NCBI RefSeq assembly: GCF_013391415.1
Contig: NZ_JACAXB010000042.1
Location: 1 to 64,000, forward strand
Origin: Aquitalea sp. LB_tupeE
Lineage (GTDB): Bacteria; Pseudomonadota; Gammaproteobacteria; Burkholderiales; Chromobacteriaceae
Reading direction: 5' to 3'
Length of the DNA: 64,000 nucleotides
Part shown: one piece after another, positions 6,861-15,548 of the stretch
Numbering within the stretch: the stretch's first letter is position 1
Layout of the letters: every line of letters begins with the position of its first letter
Program-made: the position numbers and the translations under genes
The notes under the pieces: model-generated
Told to the model about the DNA's origin: nothing
What the model saw: only the letters and a program-made list of their open reading frames with translations
The model's database searches: none

Positions 6861-7802
6861 TTAACTTACAACACTTTCTGCGATCTGAGCATCTTGAACT
6901 GCCACTCCAGTCAGGTCTGCAATTGTTATCTGCATTTCGTTCACATCGTCACGAGCGCGGCCCCCTTGTGACAAGACGTTACCCAGCTCCTTCAGCATGT
7001 CAAGTTGAATCAAACCTGCATCTACTGCATGTGAGACTTCCCCGTATTTACTGCACTGCTCGATTGAGTCGACGACTATTACACCTGCCCGAGCCACAAT
7101 TTGTGGATCCAATTCCTGCTTACCCTGACTATCAGCGCCGACTGCCGTAATGTGTGTCCCCGCACTAATCCATTCCGATTTAAGCAGGGCTTCGCGAGAA
7201 GGAGTTGCAGTGACGATAAGATTTGCATTCCTGGCTACGGGTTCGGGTGATTTGTGCAAATGGACTGTAAAGCCTTGTGCTGTCATGACTGTAACGAATC
7301 GCTCTCCCTGCTGGGCATCTGGTCCCCATACGTGCACTTCACGGCAAGTTGTCACAGACTTAAGGTATTCCAGTTGCAGTCGGGCTTGGTCGCCGGTGCC
7401 GATGACACCAATACCTTTAACAACTCGTGGAGCAAGGATGCGAGCGACTAGTTGACCAGCAATCGCCGTCCGCACACCTGTCAACCAGCCTTCATCCTTA
7501 AGTAACGCAACAGGCAGCCCCGTTTTTGCTGAAAAAATCATCACGAGTCCACTATTGCTCGGTAAGCCTATTGAGGAATTGTTATAAAATCCGGCGGATA
7601 CTTTAACAGCAAAATTTTCACTACCCTCAACATAGGCAGACTTAATACAGCAATCACCATTAGCAGTTTTGAAATAAAAGTTTTGCACCGGAGGGACGAG
7701 TACGGCCTTCTTTGAGTAAGCAACGAAACCTTTCTCAATTAAATTAGTGGCCCGATCTATATCAAACTTGGCAATGATTTCTTCTTTGTTCCAGATTTTC
7801 AT
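6861..7802 (-). CDS. Ornithine cyclodeaminase/mu-crystallin family protein
   Basis: A 313-residue NAD(P)-binding member of the ornithine cyclodeaminase/mu-crystallin family. Marker segments are the substrate-side DEGWLTGVRTAIAGQLVARIL and the Rossmann fingerprint GIGVIGTGDQARLQLEYL, given as GIGVIGTGDQA, then a dinucleotide strand VHVWGP and ITAVGADSQGKQELDP. Family members include EutC of hydroxyectoine use and DauB, the imine reductase of D-arginine catabolism. Its start overlaps the end of the PLP dehydratase by 4 bases, so both are translated from one message. The exact substrate cannot be read from sequence. Confidence 0.85.
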   Translation of the reverse strand: MKIWNKEEIIAKFDIDRATNLIEKGFVAYSKKAVLVPPVQNFYFKTANGDCCIKSAYVEGSENFAVKVSAGFYNNSSIGLPSNSGLVMIFSAKTGLPVALLKDEGWLTGVRTAIAGQLVARILAPRVVKGIGVIGTGDQARLQLEYLKSVTTCREVHVWGPDAQQGERFVTVMTAQGFTVHLHKSPEPVARNANLIVTATPSREALLKSEWISAGTHITAVGADSQGKQELDPQIVARAGVIVVDSIEQCSKYGEVSHAVDAGLIQLDMLKELGNVLSQGGRARDDVNEMQITIADLTGVAVQDAQIAESVVS

Positions 7803-8782
7803 TTTACTGCCTCAATAAATTTTTCCAGCATGATGTTCCTGCCACATAGAACAACCACAACGTTGCGCCCTTGATAGTTGTGAGACTGTTTCAACATTGA
7901 CGCCAGTGCAACACCCGCAGCCCCTTCTACCATCCAACGATCCGTCTGCGCGAGAAGCTTCATTGCGGCCTTGATTTGCTCTTCAGTCACCAGTTCAGTG
8001 CTGGAAATAACTTCCTGCCCAATTGCTAGAGTAATGGTGTCAGATTCGATCCCCCCCGCAGTACCGTCCGAAATGGTGTCGAGCTCTTCACTTTCAACAA
8101 CTGTTCCGGCTTTCAAGGAGCTATAGAGAGCAGTCGAATTTGCGGGCCAGCACCCCACTACCGCTGTTTGAGGGCGGAAGTTCCGGATTGCAGTACCTAT
8201 GCCTGAAATCATTCCTCCACCACCAACTGCTACGAAAACAGCGGCTAGTTCGATTCCTTCGATACTCGCTTGCTCATGAATCTCCATACCGATCGTTCCC
8301 TGGCCTGCAATAACATCAATGTCGTTATAAGGGTGTACGAACGCAACTCCTTGGAGGGTGGCTTGACGTCCAGCTTCTATCTCAACAGCTAGAGAGGTAT
8401 CGTCGATCGTAATGACTTGTGCACCTAATGCACGAATCGCATCTAGTTTGACCGGGGAGGCCGAAGTTGGGGCGTAGACCGATACTTGAACACCTGCAAA
8501 TTTACCAGCCAAAGCAACCCCCTGGCCGTGGTTCCCAGTCGAAACAGCAAGCACCCCTTTATTGCGAATAGCTGGATCAAGCAAACGAATCTTGTTCGTT
8601 GCACCACGATATTTGAATGCACCGGTATGTTGAAGGTGCTCGCACTTAAGGTATACGTTGCAGCCAGTCAGTTTGGACAGCATCGGACTGAACGTAAGTG
8701 GCGTCACCGCAACATGCGGACGAATCCCATGGTGCGCATCCTCAATCCGCTCTAACAGATTCTTTGTCACGCTAAACCTCAC
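7799..8782 (-). CDS. PLP-dependent serine/threonine dehydratase-like enzyme (EutB-like)
   Basis: A 327-residue fold-type II PLP enzyme. The Schiff-base lysine lies in GAFKYRGATNKI, the phosphate-binding loop is VAVGGGGMISG, and STGNHGQGVALAG is the conserved Asn/Gly segment of threonine dehydratases. There is no C-terminal ACT domain, so it is the catabolic, non-isoleucine type. Pairing with a cyclodeaminase-family protein in an overlapping operon is the arrangement of eutB-eutC for hydroxyectoine degradation, but 3-hydroxyaspartate or other beta-hydroxy amino acids are alternatives. No ectoine uptake genes are in the window. Confidence 0.8.
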   Translation of the reverse strand: MRFSVTKNLLERIEDAHHGIRPHVAVTPLTFSPMLSKLTGCNVYLKCEHLQHTGAFKYRGATNKIRLLDPAIRNKGVLAVSTGNHGQGVALAGKFAGVQVSVYAPTSASPVKLDAIRALGAQVITIDDTSLAVEIEAGRQATLQGVAFVHPYNDIDVIAGQGTIGMEIHEQASIEGIELAAVFVAVGGGGMISGIGTAIRNFRPQTAVVGCWPANSTALYSSLKAGTVVESEELDTISDGTAGGIESDTITLAIGQEVISSTELVTEEQIKAAMKLLAQTDRWMVEGAAGVALASMLKQSHNYQGRNVVVVLCGRNIMLEKFIEAVK

Positions 8783-9289
8783 TAATTCTTCAATCGTTGA
8801 AAATTGCCTTGCAACCCTACTTTAGGTGCTGCTGCAGGAACAGAGCGGTGCTTATCACTTTAAGCACCTTACTCAATGCAGTATGAAAGGCTGCCGCATG
8901 GCGTGTACATTAAGTCTATAGTAGACAAAATTATCCATCAATAGAAAAATTATCTACATGCTGCCCATTTCACCTTGGTTACTCAGATCCAGGATGATGG
9001 CGGTATGTAGGGTTTTGACCGAGGTCGAACTAGGGCTTCGCTTTCAGTTAACGAAATTGCTGCAGACTTCGATGTGTCCACTAAGTCGACCAGCAGGTTC
9101 AAAAAAGTGGTGTAACGCTGTTAGAATTTTCAGTTGAAACGGCCCAAAACGACCAGTATGCGGCTGAAAGCCGACGCTATGAGCTAGCATATGGAGGACT
9201 GCTTTGGCCGACTCACTGCCATCTGTTTTGATGCCAGCAGTCATTCAGACACTGACCTTGGTACACTCCTTCACCAAGGAGAGCGGACC
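8783..9289. other. Intergenic region with a possible HTH-gene fragment
   Basis: AT-rich upstream region of the dehydratase operon followed by degenerate sequence. At 9035-9115 (+) a short frame reads SVNEIAADFDVSTKSTSRFKK, split as SVNEIAADFDVS and TKSTSRFKK, which looks like a helix-turn-helix of DeoR/WYL type. The frame just upstream (VELGLRF) continues only with a frameshift, so it is probably a decayed regulator. No other feature was seen. Confidence 0.3.
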
Positions 9290-10570
9290 ATGCAGTTGCA
9301 AATCGAGAAGTGCATAGACGGGGTGTGGTGGTTGGCAGCGACGCTGCACATCGACCATCCGGCCATGGGGCTGGCGTCGAGCTGCACGCTGGAGTACCTG
9401 CCCGACTATGTATTGGAGTTTCTTGATCGCAGCGACGAAGCCAGTCTGGATTTCCGGCACCCTCTTTCCTTCAGCCACTATCGCTGTGATGGGTGGCCTG
9501 CTTTTTTCCTGGACTTGCTGCCAAGCGGCTATGGCCGGGATGCCCTACTGACGTTGCTGAATGGCAGTGCCCGCGATGGCGCGCAGTACGACGCCAGTGT
9601 CTTGATGCATGGGGCCAGTCAGCCGCCTGGCTGCATGCATATTCGCGAAGCGCATCAGTATTTGGCTGATGCGATGCCTCAAGGCTTTGGGGGCTGGTCT
9701 GAGGCGGAACTGGCGGATGTCGACACCGGGCTTGAATCGCTGCTGCAAGAACATGATGTCCTGCATGGCGTCACTACCATGTTGGGGCAAGCCCCCAAGC
9801 TATGGATGAGCCGCGCCAGGGATGGCCGGTTTTATCCGGATGCCTGCCTGGCCGAAGACGATATCGTCGAGCGCTTTCTGGTCAAATTCCCCCGTAATCG
9901 CGAAGAGCAGGTTTTGCTGGAGCATGAGCTTTTCTGGCTGAAACTGGCCAAGGCGGCGGGGCTAGGCGTGCACGGCCAGCCTTTCATGCTGGGCAGCTTG
10001 CTGTTCATCCCGCGCTTTGATTGCGCTTTGGTGCGGGGGCAATGGCAGCACCATCATCTGATGAGCATGTATACCCTGCAGGATGCGCAGCAGCATGGGC
10101 TGAAGCTGTTTCATGAAGACGTGCTGACGAACTGGCAGGCCCATGCCGAGCCAGACGAATTCCTGCCTCAAGTGGCTGAGTATTTACGCCGTGACGTGCT
10201 GTCCTATTGTCTGAAGGCGGAAGACAACCACGGGCGTAATACCGCCTTTCTGAAGCATTGCAGCCGTTTGCAGCTCAGCCCGCTTTTCGACTTTTCTCCG
10301 ATGTTCCTGACCCGTGACCCACCTACCCGCCTGACTAGCTGGCGTAGCTTTCCGGTAGGTCAGCATCAGCAATGGCCGCTGCTGTTTGAGGCATTCCTGC
10401 CCACGCTTCTTGGCGAGGCGGCATGCCATACCCTGCGCACCTCCATGCGTGACTGGTGCTCCACACTCGCCGAGGTGCAGCAGCAGTTCGCTGCGCTGAA
10501 GCTGGACGAGCGCACGGATGCATGTCACATCCGTTTTGCGACGGCATTGGCGGCGCTGGACTCGCTGTAA
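9290..10570 (+). CDS. HipA-like serine/threonine kinase, orphan
   Basis: The 426-residue product has the order of HipA kinases: an N-terminal beta-rich region with PLSFSHYRCDGWPAFFLDLLP (short form FFLDLLPSGYGRD), a nucleotide-binding strand RFLVKFPR, the catalytic-loop counterpart LKAEDNHGRNTAFL, and the metal-binding counterpart FDFSPMFL. In HipA these are the LVKF, (N/G)DDHxxN and YDLxP motifs. The Asp-Asp-His of the catalytic loop is here E-D-N-H, a variant. No HipB-like gene is next to it. ATG 9290 is chosen for the AAGGAGAG ribosome site; an earlier ATG at 9191 lacks one. Confidence 0.75.
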   Translation: MQLQIEKCIDGVWWLAATLHIDHPAMGLASSCTLEYLPDYVLEFLDRSDEASLDFRHPLSFSHYRCDGWPAFFLDLLPSGYGRDALLTLLNGSARDGAQYDASVLMHGASQPPGCMHIREAHQYLADAMPQGFGGWSEAELADVDTGLESLLQEHDVLHGVTTMLGQAPKLWMSRARDGRFYPDACLAEDDIVERFLVKFPRNREEQVLLEHELFWLKLAKAAGLGVHGQPFMLGSLLFIPRFDCALVRGQWQHHHLMSMYTLQDAQQHGLKLFHEDVLTNWQAHAEPDEFLPQVAEYLRRDVLSYCLKAEDNHGRNTAFLKHCSRLQLSPLFDFSPMFLTRDPPTRLTSWRSFPVGQHQQWPLLFEAFLPTLLGEAACHTLRTSMRDWCSTLAEVQQQFAALKLDERTDACHIRFATALAALDSL

Positions 10571-10626
10571 GCGCTGAGTATCCGCATCTCAGCAGGATTC
10601 AGCCTGCTCGGTCGAAAGCCTCCCTG

Positions 10627-12378
10627 TTAAGGCTTGTCCGCCCGAATGAACTCCACTTCCGGGAAGGTGATGCGCGACAGGATTTCCAGCTTCTTGTCGA
10701 CCGGCAGTTCACCGCGGTATTTCTTCACCACCGCCGAGGCTTCCTGATTCACCTGTCCGTTCTGAATGGTTTCGATGCTGGTGATGTTGCTGGCATGGCC
10801 GGTGATGGTTTCCGCGCTGACCACACCGAGCACCATCGCTCGATGCAGGAAGGTGGAGCGGAAGGCATGCATGCCGACAATGCGAGCATTCGGGGTTTCG
10901 TCGCGCAGCCCGATTTCCTGCAGGAATTCGGTGAACCACTTCATCGCCTTGGGCGAGGCGCGACCTGCTGCGGTCGGGAAGGCCTGGAACAGCAAGGTGT
11001 CGCCACGTTTCTTGGCTGCCGCCACATAGTCGAGGAAGCCCAGCTCAATCAGTTTGGGATGGATAGGTAGCTTGCGTTTGGAGCCACCAGTCTTCACCGA
11101 TTTGTCGATGCGGGCATCCCCTTCGGACTCATCGGTAATGTCCATATACCAGGTGCCTGTTTGCGCATCCTGTGTGATATCGACTTGCGGGTTCAGTTGG
11201 CAAAGCTCATTGACCCGTGCGCCGGTGAACAGGCCCAGATGGGGGAGCCAGTATTTGTGGGCCATGGCTGGTCGTCTGGCAAAGCGTGCCATTTCCGGCC
11301 CTTCGAACAGACGCTTCAGTTCTGCCGATTCAAAGGCCCGTTGACCGCCTTCGGGGTCACGGCGGGAGCCGAGGTATTGCACCCCTTCGGTAGTCAGTGT
11401 CATCGGCCAGCCGTGGTCCTGCCACTTGCGGCGGCAGTACTTGATGAACGGGGTCATCACGGCGAGGTAGGTGCCGTCGAAGGTCCCCTTGCTCATCTCG
11501 CCGCGTTGCTGCTTGGCCAGTTCCAGTGGTCGCAGTTTTTCCTGACGGCAGATGTCTTTCCAGCGCGGTGGCAGGGTTTGCACCGCTTCGAAGTAAGCCT
11601 CAAGGTCGGTTTGCTTGAGCAGGCCGATGGGTTTGTCGCCGATGATATCCACCAGCAGTGGCATCACCGCTGTCACCTTGCGCAGCATCGCCACCTTGTC
11701 CAGCTTCTGGTAGTAGGCCAGATAGCTTTGGGTGACTTCTGACAGCATCGGCGTTTCCAGCCGCTGCGCCATCACCGGGGTTGGCACTTCCTTGCCGTCA
11801 TAACGACTGAGCAGTTTCTCGTTGGTACGGATGGCCATGCGGCCATAGGCCAGTGCCAGTCGGCGCATTTCGGGTTCAGTAGCTTTGAGCTGGTAGCGAT
11901 ACAGCCGCAGGAATTGCTCCAGCGGGCCACGCAGCAGTTCGTAGTCACCAATAGCCACCGCGCCTTTGAGAATGCGGTTGGCCTCGGTATAGCCGGTCTG
12001 GTATTCCTCGACTTCGTCCAGCGTGTAGTGACCGTTTTCGCGGCGAGCTTCATCGCCAGCCAGGCTGACTGACTCAGCGTGCAGGCAGATGGCGTCGATG
12101 ACGTCAGGAGTGAGTGCGTCGATGTGGGTAATAGCGGCGAGTTGCGTACGCGCGTAGCGCTCCGCCTGCCGTTGTCGTTTTTCCTCCCACTCGGAGGTCA
12201 GACGGGCTTCTTCCGCGCGATGGCGCTCGACGGCCGTACGGTAGTCTTTGGTGCGTAGCGAAAACGTGATTTCTTTTTTGCCGGGGTAGCAAACAAGAAC
12301 GTCAGTAGGGATGCGACGACGAAGATAGTAAGTGCCGGATTGGGGGTGGCGTTGCAGGCCTGTGGGTAACATTGGCAT
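10627..12378 (-). CDS. Large tyrosine recombinase (island integrase), 583 aa
   Basis: A phage-type integrase with an N-terminal arm-binding segment beginning GLQRHPQSGTYYLRRRIP, as in DUF6538-containing integrases, a central core-binding domain, and a C-terminal catalytic domain. Catalytic residues recognisable are Arg388 (LFTGARVNELC), His504 and Arg507 (HAFRSTF), His528 (ITGHAS) and probably Tyr554 (VKKYRG). The protein is longer than typical lambda-like integrases, as is usual for ICE and island integrases. It is oriented away from the tRNA-Ser 3' end, 148 bases from it, so the tRNA is the likely attachment site. Confidence 0.9.
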   Translation of the reverse strand: MPMLPTGLQRHPQSGTYYLRRRIPTDVLVCYPGKKEITFSLRTKDYRTAVERHRAEEARLTSEWEEKRQRQAERYARTQLAAITHIDALTPDVIDAICLHAESVSLAGDEARRENGHYTLDEVEEYQTGYTEANRILKGAVAIGDYELLRGPLEQFLRLYRYQLKATEPEMRRLALAYGRMAIRTNEKLLSRYDGKEVPTPVMAQRLETPMLSEVTQSYLAYYQKLDKVAMLRKVTAVMPLLVDIIGDKPIGLLKQTDLEAYFEAVQTLPPRWKDICRQEKLRPLELAKQQRGEMSKGTFDGTYLAVMTPFIKYCRRKWQDHGWPMTLTTEGVQYLGSRRDPEGGQRAFESAELKRLFEGPEMARFARRPAMAHKYWLPHLGLFTGARVNELCQLNPQVDITQDAQTGTWYMDITDESEGDARIDKSVKTGGSKRKLPIHPKLIELGFLDYVAAAKKRGDTLLFQAFPTAAGRASPKAMKWFTEFLQEIGLRDETPNARIVGMHAFRSTFLHRAMVLGVVSAETITGHASNITSIETIQNGQVNQEASAVVKKYRGELPVDKKLEILSRITFPEVEFIRADKP

Positions 12379-12526
12379 CGTTCATTGAGTTCCGATCCAG
12401 AGTATAGGAAGCCAAGAAGAAAATTGAACTCTTATCGCCAATGTGTAGGAGTGTTGTGTAGAACTCAGGGGGAAAAAAGCCTTATACAACCTGAATTTAC
12501 TGTAAAAACAACACTTTAGGGGTGTT

Positions 12527-12617
12527 TGGCGGAGAGGGGGGGATTCGAACCCCCGTTAGGGTATTACCCTAAACACGCTTTCCAGGCGTGCGACTTAAAC
12601 CACTCATCCACCTCTCC
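12527..12617 (-). tRNA. tRNA-Ser (anticodon GGA), with CCA
   Basis: Read on the minus strand, the acceptor arm GGAGAGG (12617-12611) pairs with CCTCTCC (12537-12531), followed by G and an encoded CCA. The anticodon stem CACGC/GCGTG encloses the loop CTGGAAA, giving anticodon GGA. A long variable arm (TTAGGGTAATACCCTAA) marks a serine tRNA, and the T arm has GGTTCGAATC. Its 3' end points toward the integrase. Confidence 0.95.
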
Positions 12618-12680
12618 AGATGGCTGCTGAGGCTGTGTTTACTGCGTTTCGGCCTCAGAGGCTGCGCAGTATATAAGCCC

Positions 12681-13811
12681 TTATTGCGTAGTGCAAGGGG
12701 TTTTATAGGCAGCATGTAAAAAAAGCTGTTGCTGGTAGTCGCCAATGGCCTCGCGCTCGCGGGCCAGCCAGTCGGCAATGGCGCGGCGAAATTGCGGGTG
12801 GGCAATCCAGTGGGCCGAGTGGGTAAGCACCGGAGTAAAGCCGCGCGCCAGTTTGTGCTCGCCCTGCGCACCACCTTCGAAGCATTGCAAGCCATGCTGG
12901 ATGGCGTATTCGATGCCGCTGTAATAGCACAATTCAAAGTGTAGGCAGTCCACGCTTTGCAGCGCGCCCCAGTAACGGCCATACAGTGTGCTGCCGTCTT
13001 GCAGACACCAGCTGGCGGCAATCGGCTGGTTTCCTCTGCTGGCGATAAACAGAACGCAGTGGCTGGGTAGCACCTGCCCTGCCATACGGAAAAAATCCAG
13101 ATTCAGATAAGGCGGCGAGCGGTGTTCCAGGTAAGTCTGGCGATAGCAACGTTCGAAAAACTGCCAGTGCTGATCATTGATTTCCGCGCCTCGCAGTACT
13201 TCTATGCTGATACCTGCATCGCGCACCTTGCGCCGTTCCTGGCGGATTTTCTTGCGCTTGCTTTGCGACAGCGCCGCCAGAAAAGCATCGAAATCTGCGT
13301 AGCCCTGGTTTTGCCAGTGAAACTGCACCCCATGGCGAATCAGCCAGCCGGCCTGCTGCAACAGCGCCAGTTCTTCTGCCACAGGAAACAGCACATGGGC
13401 GGAGGACAGTTGATAATCCGCCACCACTTGTTGCAGGCCGCCGATGAGCGCGGCTCTGGCTTCGCCCTGACCCAGCAGGCGGCTGCCCGTCACCGGAGTA
13501 AAGGGTGAGGCCAGCAGCAGCTTGGGGTAGTAATCCAGCCCTGCGCGTTGCCAGGCTTCGGCCCAGGCCCAGTCAAACACGTACTCGCCACGCGAATGGC
13601 TTTTGAGCCAGGCGGGTGCCAGGCCTTGCAGCTGACCCTGCTGTTCGGACCAGACGGGCAAGGGTTGCCAGCCAGTGGCAGCAGTGGCACAGCCACTATC
13701 GTGTAAGGCAGTCAGCCACTGCCGCTGCATGAACAGGCCGGCATCAGCGGCAAGCTGGTCCCAGTCTTCAGCATTCAGGGCGTTGAATTGGTCGGCCAGA
13801 TGCAGATTCAC
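12681..13811 (-). CDS. FemAB-like/GNAT-fold protein (DUF482 type)
   Basis: About 376 residues of the DUF482/FemAB-like acetyltransferase-fold group, cytoplasmic, function unproven. Marker segments are PAWLKSHSRGEYVFDWAW near the N-terminus, SKRKKIRQERRKVRDAG in the middle and FEGGAQGEHKLARGFTPV toward the end, all characteristic of this family. The start is set at GTG 13811, with an AAAGGAAA ribosome site upstream; the frame is open further but without one. It is divergent from nadE, the starts being only about 73 bases apart. Confidence 0.75.
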   Translation of the reverse strand: MNLHLADQFNALNAEDWDQLAADAGLFMQRQWLTALHDSGCATAATGWQPLPVWSEQQGQLQGLAPAWLKSHSRGEYVFDWAWAEAWQRAGLDYYPKLLLASPFTPVTGSRLLGQGEARAALIGGLQQVVADYQLSSAHVLFPVAEELALLQQAGWLIRHGVQFHWQNQGYADFDAFLAALSQSKRKKIRQERRKVRDAGISIEVLRGAEINDQHWQFFERCYRQTYLEHRSPPYLNLDFFRMAGQVLPSHCVLFIASRGNQPIAASWCLQDGSTLYGRYWGALQSVDCLHFELCYYSGIEYAIQHGLQCFEGGAQGEHKLARGFTPVLTHSAHWIAHPQFRRAIADWLAREREAIGDYQQQLFLHAAYKTPCTTQ

Positions 13812-13884
13812 GTGGTTTCCTTTCGGGCAAGTGCGCATTCTTGGGGTAAAATCGTTGCCATCCAAACCCATGGTTGTGTTCAAC

Positions 13885-15480
13885 ATGCGTATTGCGCTCG
13901 CTCAGTTCAACCCCGTTGTTGGCGATATCGCCGGCAATACCCGAAAAATTCTCGATCTGGCCCAGGCTGCCATCGCCCAGGGGGCGGATGTGCTGGTGAC
14001 GCCGGAGCTGGCTCTCACCGGTTACAGCCCGGAAGACCTGCTGCTACGTGACAGCTTCTATCAGGCCTGTTCAGCGGCCATGGACCAGTTGCTGGAACTG
14101 GATGGCATTACGCTGGTGATTGGCCATCCGGTCAAGCTGGGTCATGAACGTTTCAATGCGGCCACCGTGCTGCGCGACGGCAACCGCCTTGGCCAGTATC
14201 ACAAGATGCTGCTGCCCAATAACGAAGTGTTTGACGAGTGCCGCTACTTTACCCCGGGTGCCACACCGCTGGTATTCCAGCAGGGTGCCCACAAGGTGGG
14301 CGTGCTGATTTGTGAGGACGTGTGGTCGGTAGACCCTGCCGCCGAAGCCGCCGATGCCGGGGCCGATGTGGTGGTGGTGCTCAATGCTTCGCCTTTCCAT
14401 CGCAACAAGATTGAAACCCGTCATGAAGTGCTGCGCTATCGCAGCGAGGAAACCGGCCTGCCGTTTGCCTATGTCAATCTGGTGGGTGGTCAGGACGAAC
14501 TGGTGTTTGATGGCGCTTCGTTTGCCGTCAACAAGGCAGGCGATGTGATTGCCCAGGCCGCCGCCTATGACGACGAATTGCTGCTGGTGGATTTTGCCGA
14601 TGGCGACCTGCAAGACGCTCCCGCCAACGCTGCCCTGCCAGACCCGCTGGAGAGCGTATACCGCGCGCTGGTGGTAGGTGTGCGCGACTACATCAACAAA
14701 AACGGCTTCCCCGGCGTATTGCTGGGTCTGTCCGGCGGTATTGATTCCGCCCTCACCCTGGCCATTGCCGTGGATGCGCTGGGCGCGGACAAAGTGCATG
14801 CAGTGATGATGCCGTCGCGTTATACCGCCGATATTTCCGTCATTGATTCGCGCGACATGATAGGACGCGTCGGCGTGAAATACGACGAAATTGAAATCTG
14901 GCCGATGTACGAAAGCTTCATGAATGCGCTGGCCGCCAATTTTAACGGCCTGGCGGAAGACACCACCGAAGAAAACCTGCAGGCACGCATTCGCGGCACC
15001 TTGCTGATGGCCTTGTCCAACAAAACCGGCAAGCTGGTACTGACCACTGGCAACAAATCGGAAATGACCACCGGCTACTGCACGCTGTACGGTGACATGG
15101 CCGGTGGTTTTGCCGTGCTGAAGGATGTGGCCAAAACACTGGTGTTTGCGCTGTGCCGCTGGCGCAATACCCAGGGTGAAATCATTCCGGAGCGCATCAT
15201 CACCCGCCCGCCTTCTGCCGAGCTGCGTCCGGACCAGAAAGACCAGGACAGCCTGCCGCCTTACGAAGTGCTGGATGCCATCATGGCGCGCTATGTGGAA
15301 GAAAACCTGTCTGCCGAGCAAATCATCGCCGATGGTTTTGCCGAGGCGGATGTACGCAAGGTGGTACGCCTGCTCAAGATCAACGAGTACAAGCGCCGTC
15401 AGGCACCGGTTGGCCCGCGCGTTACCCAGCGTGGTTTTGGCAAAGACTGGCGCTACCCCATCACCAACAAGTTCAGTTGA
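13885..15480 (+). CDS. nadE: Glutamine-dependent NAD+ synthetase
   Basis: Catalyses the last step of NAD synthesis, amidation of nicotinic acid adenine dinucleotide with ATP, using glutamine as nitrogen donor. The N-terminal half is a CN-hydrolase glutaminase with its Glu41-Lys107-Cys143 triad (TPELALTG, YHKMLLPN, LICEDVW). The C-terminal half is the synthetase with the PP-loop SGGIDS (282-287) and TTGNKSEM. The 531-residue length is normal for the two-domain form. The start is the ATG of MRIALAQ, standard for the family. A single gene, followed 68 bases later by a lipoprotein gene. Confidence 0.95.
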   Translation: MRIALAQFNPVVGDIAGNTRKILDLAQAAIAQGADVLVTPELALTGYSPEDLLLRDSFYQACSAAMDQLLELDGITLVIGHPVKLGHERFNAATVLRDGNRLGQYHKMLLPNNEVFDECRYFTPGATPLVFQQGAHKVGVLICEDVWSVDPAAEAADAGADVVVVLNASPFHRNKIETRHEVLRYRSEETGLPFAYVNLVGGQDELVFDGASFAVNKAGDVIAQAAAYDDELLLVDFADGDLQDAPANAALPDPLESVYRALVVGVRDYINKNGFPGVLLGLSGGIDSALTLAIAVDALGADKVHAVMMPSRYTADISVIDSRDMIGRVGVKYDEIEIWPMYESFMNALAANFNGLAEDTTEENLQARIRGTLLMALSNKTGKLVLTTGNKSEMTTGYCTLYGDMAGGFAVLKDVAKTLVFALCRWRNTQGEIIPERIITRPPSAELRPDQKDQDSLPPYEVLDAIMARYVEENLSAEQIIADGFAEADVRKVVRLLKINEYKRRQAPVGPRVTQRGFGKDWRYPITNKFS

Positions 15481-15548
15481 AGTCAGGCGGGCTGCACAGC
15501 CATGCTGCCCGCTCCCCTGCAAACATAACAAATGACTCCGGGATAACC

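Larger units (their letters stand above)
1..12526. mobile_element. Putative genomic island integrated at tRNA-Ser(GGA)
   Basis: The stretch left of the tRNA-Ser gene contains a tyrosine recombinase next to the tRNA 3' end, truncated genes (LysR, XRE, cupin), small regulators, an orphan HipA-like protein and a large non-coding block. To the right of the tRNA the genes are ordinary housekeeping genes. Recombinase beside a tRNA 3' end is the classic island layout. I found no second copy of the tRNA 3' end in the window, so the left boundary is unknown and the region may be a mosaic of several insertions. Confidence 0.6.
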
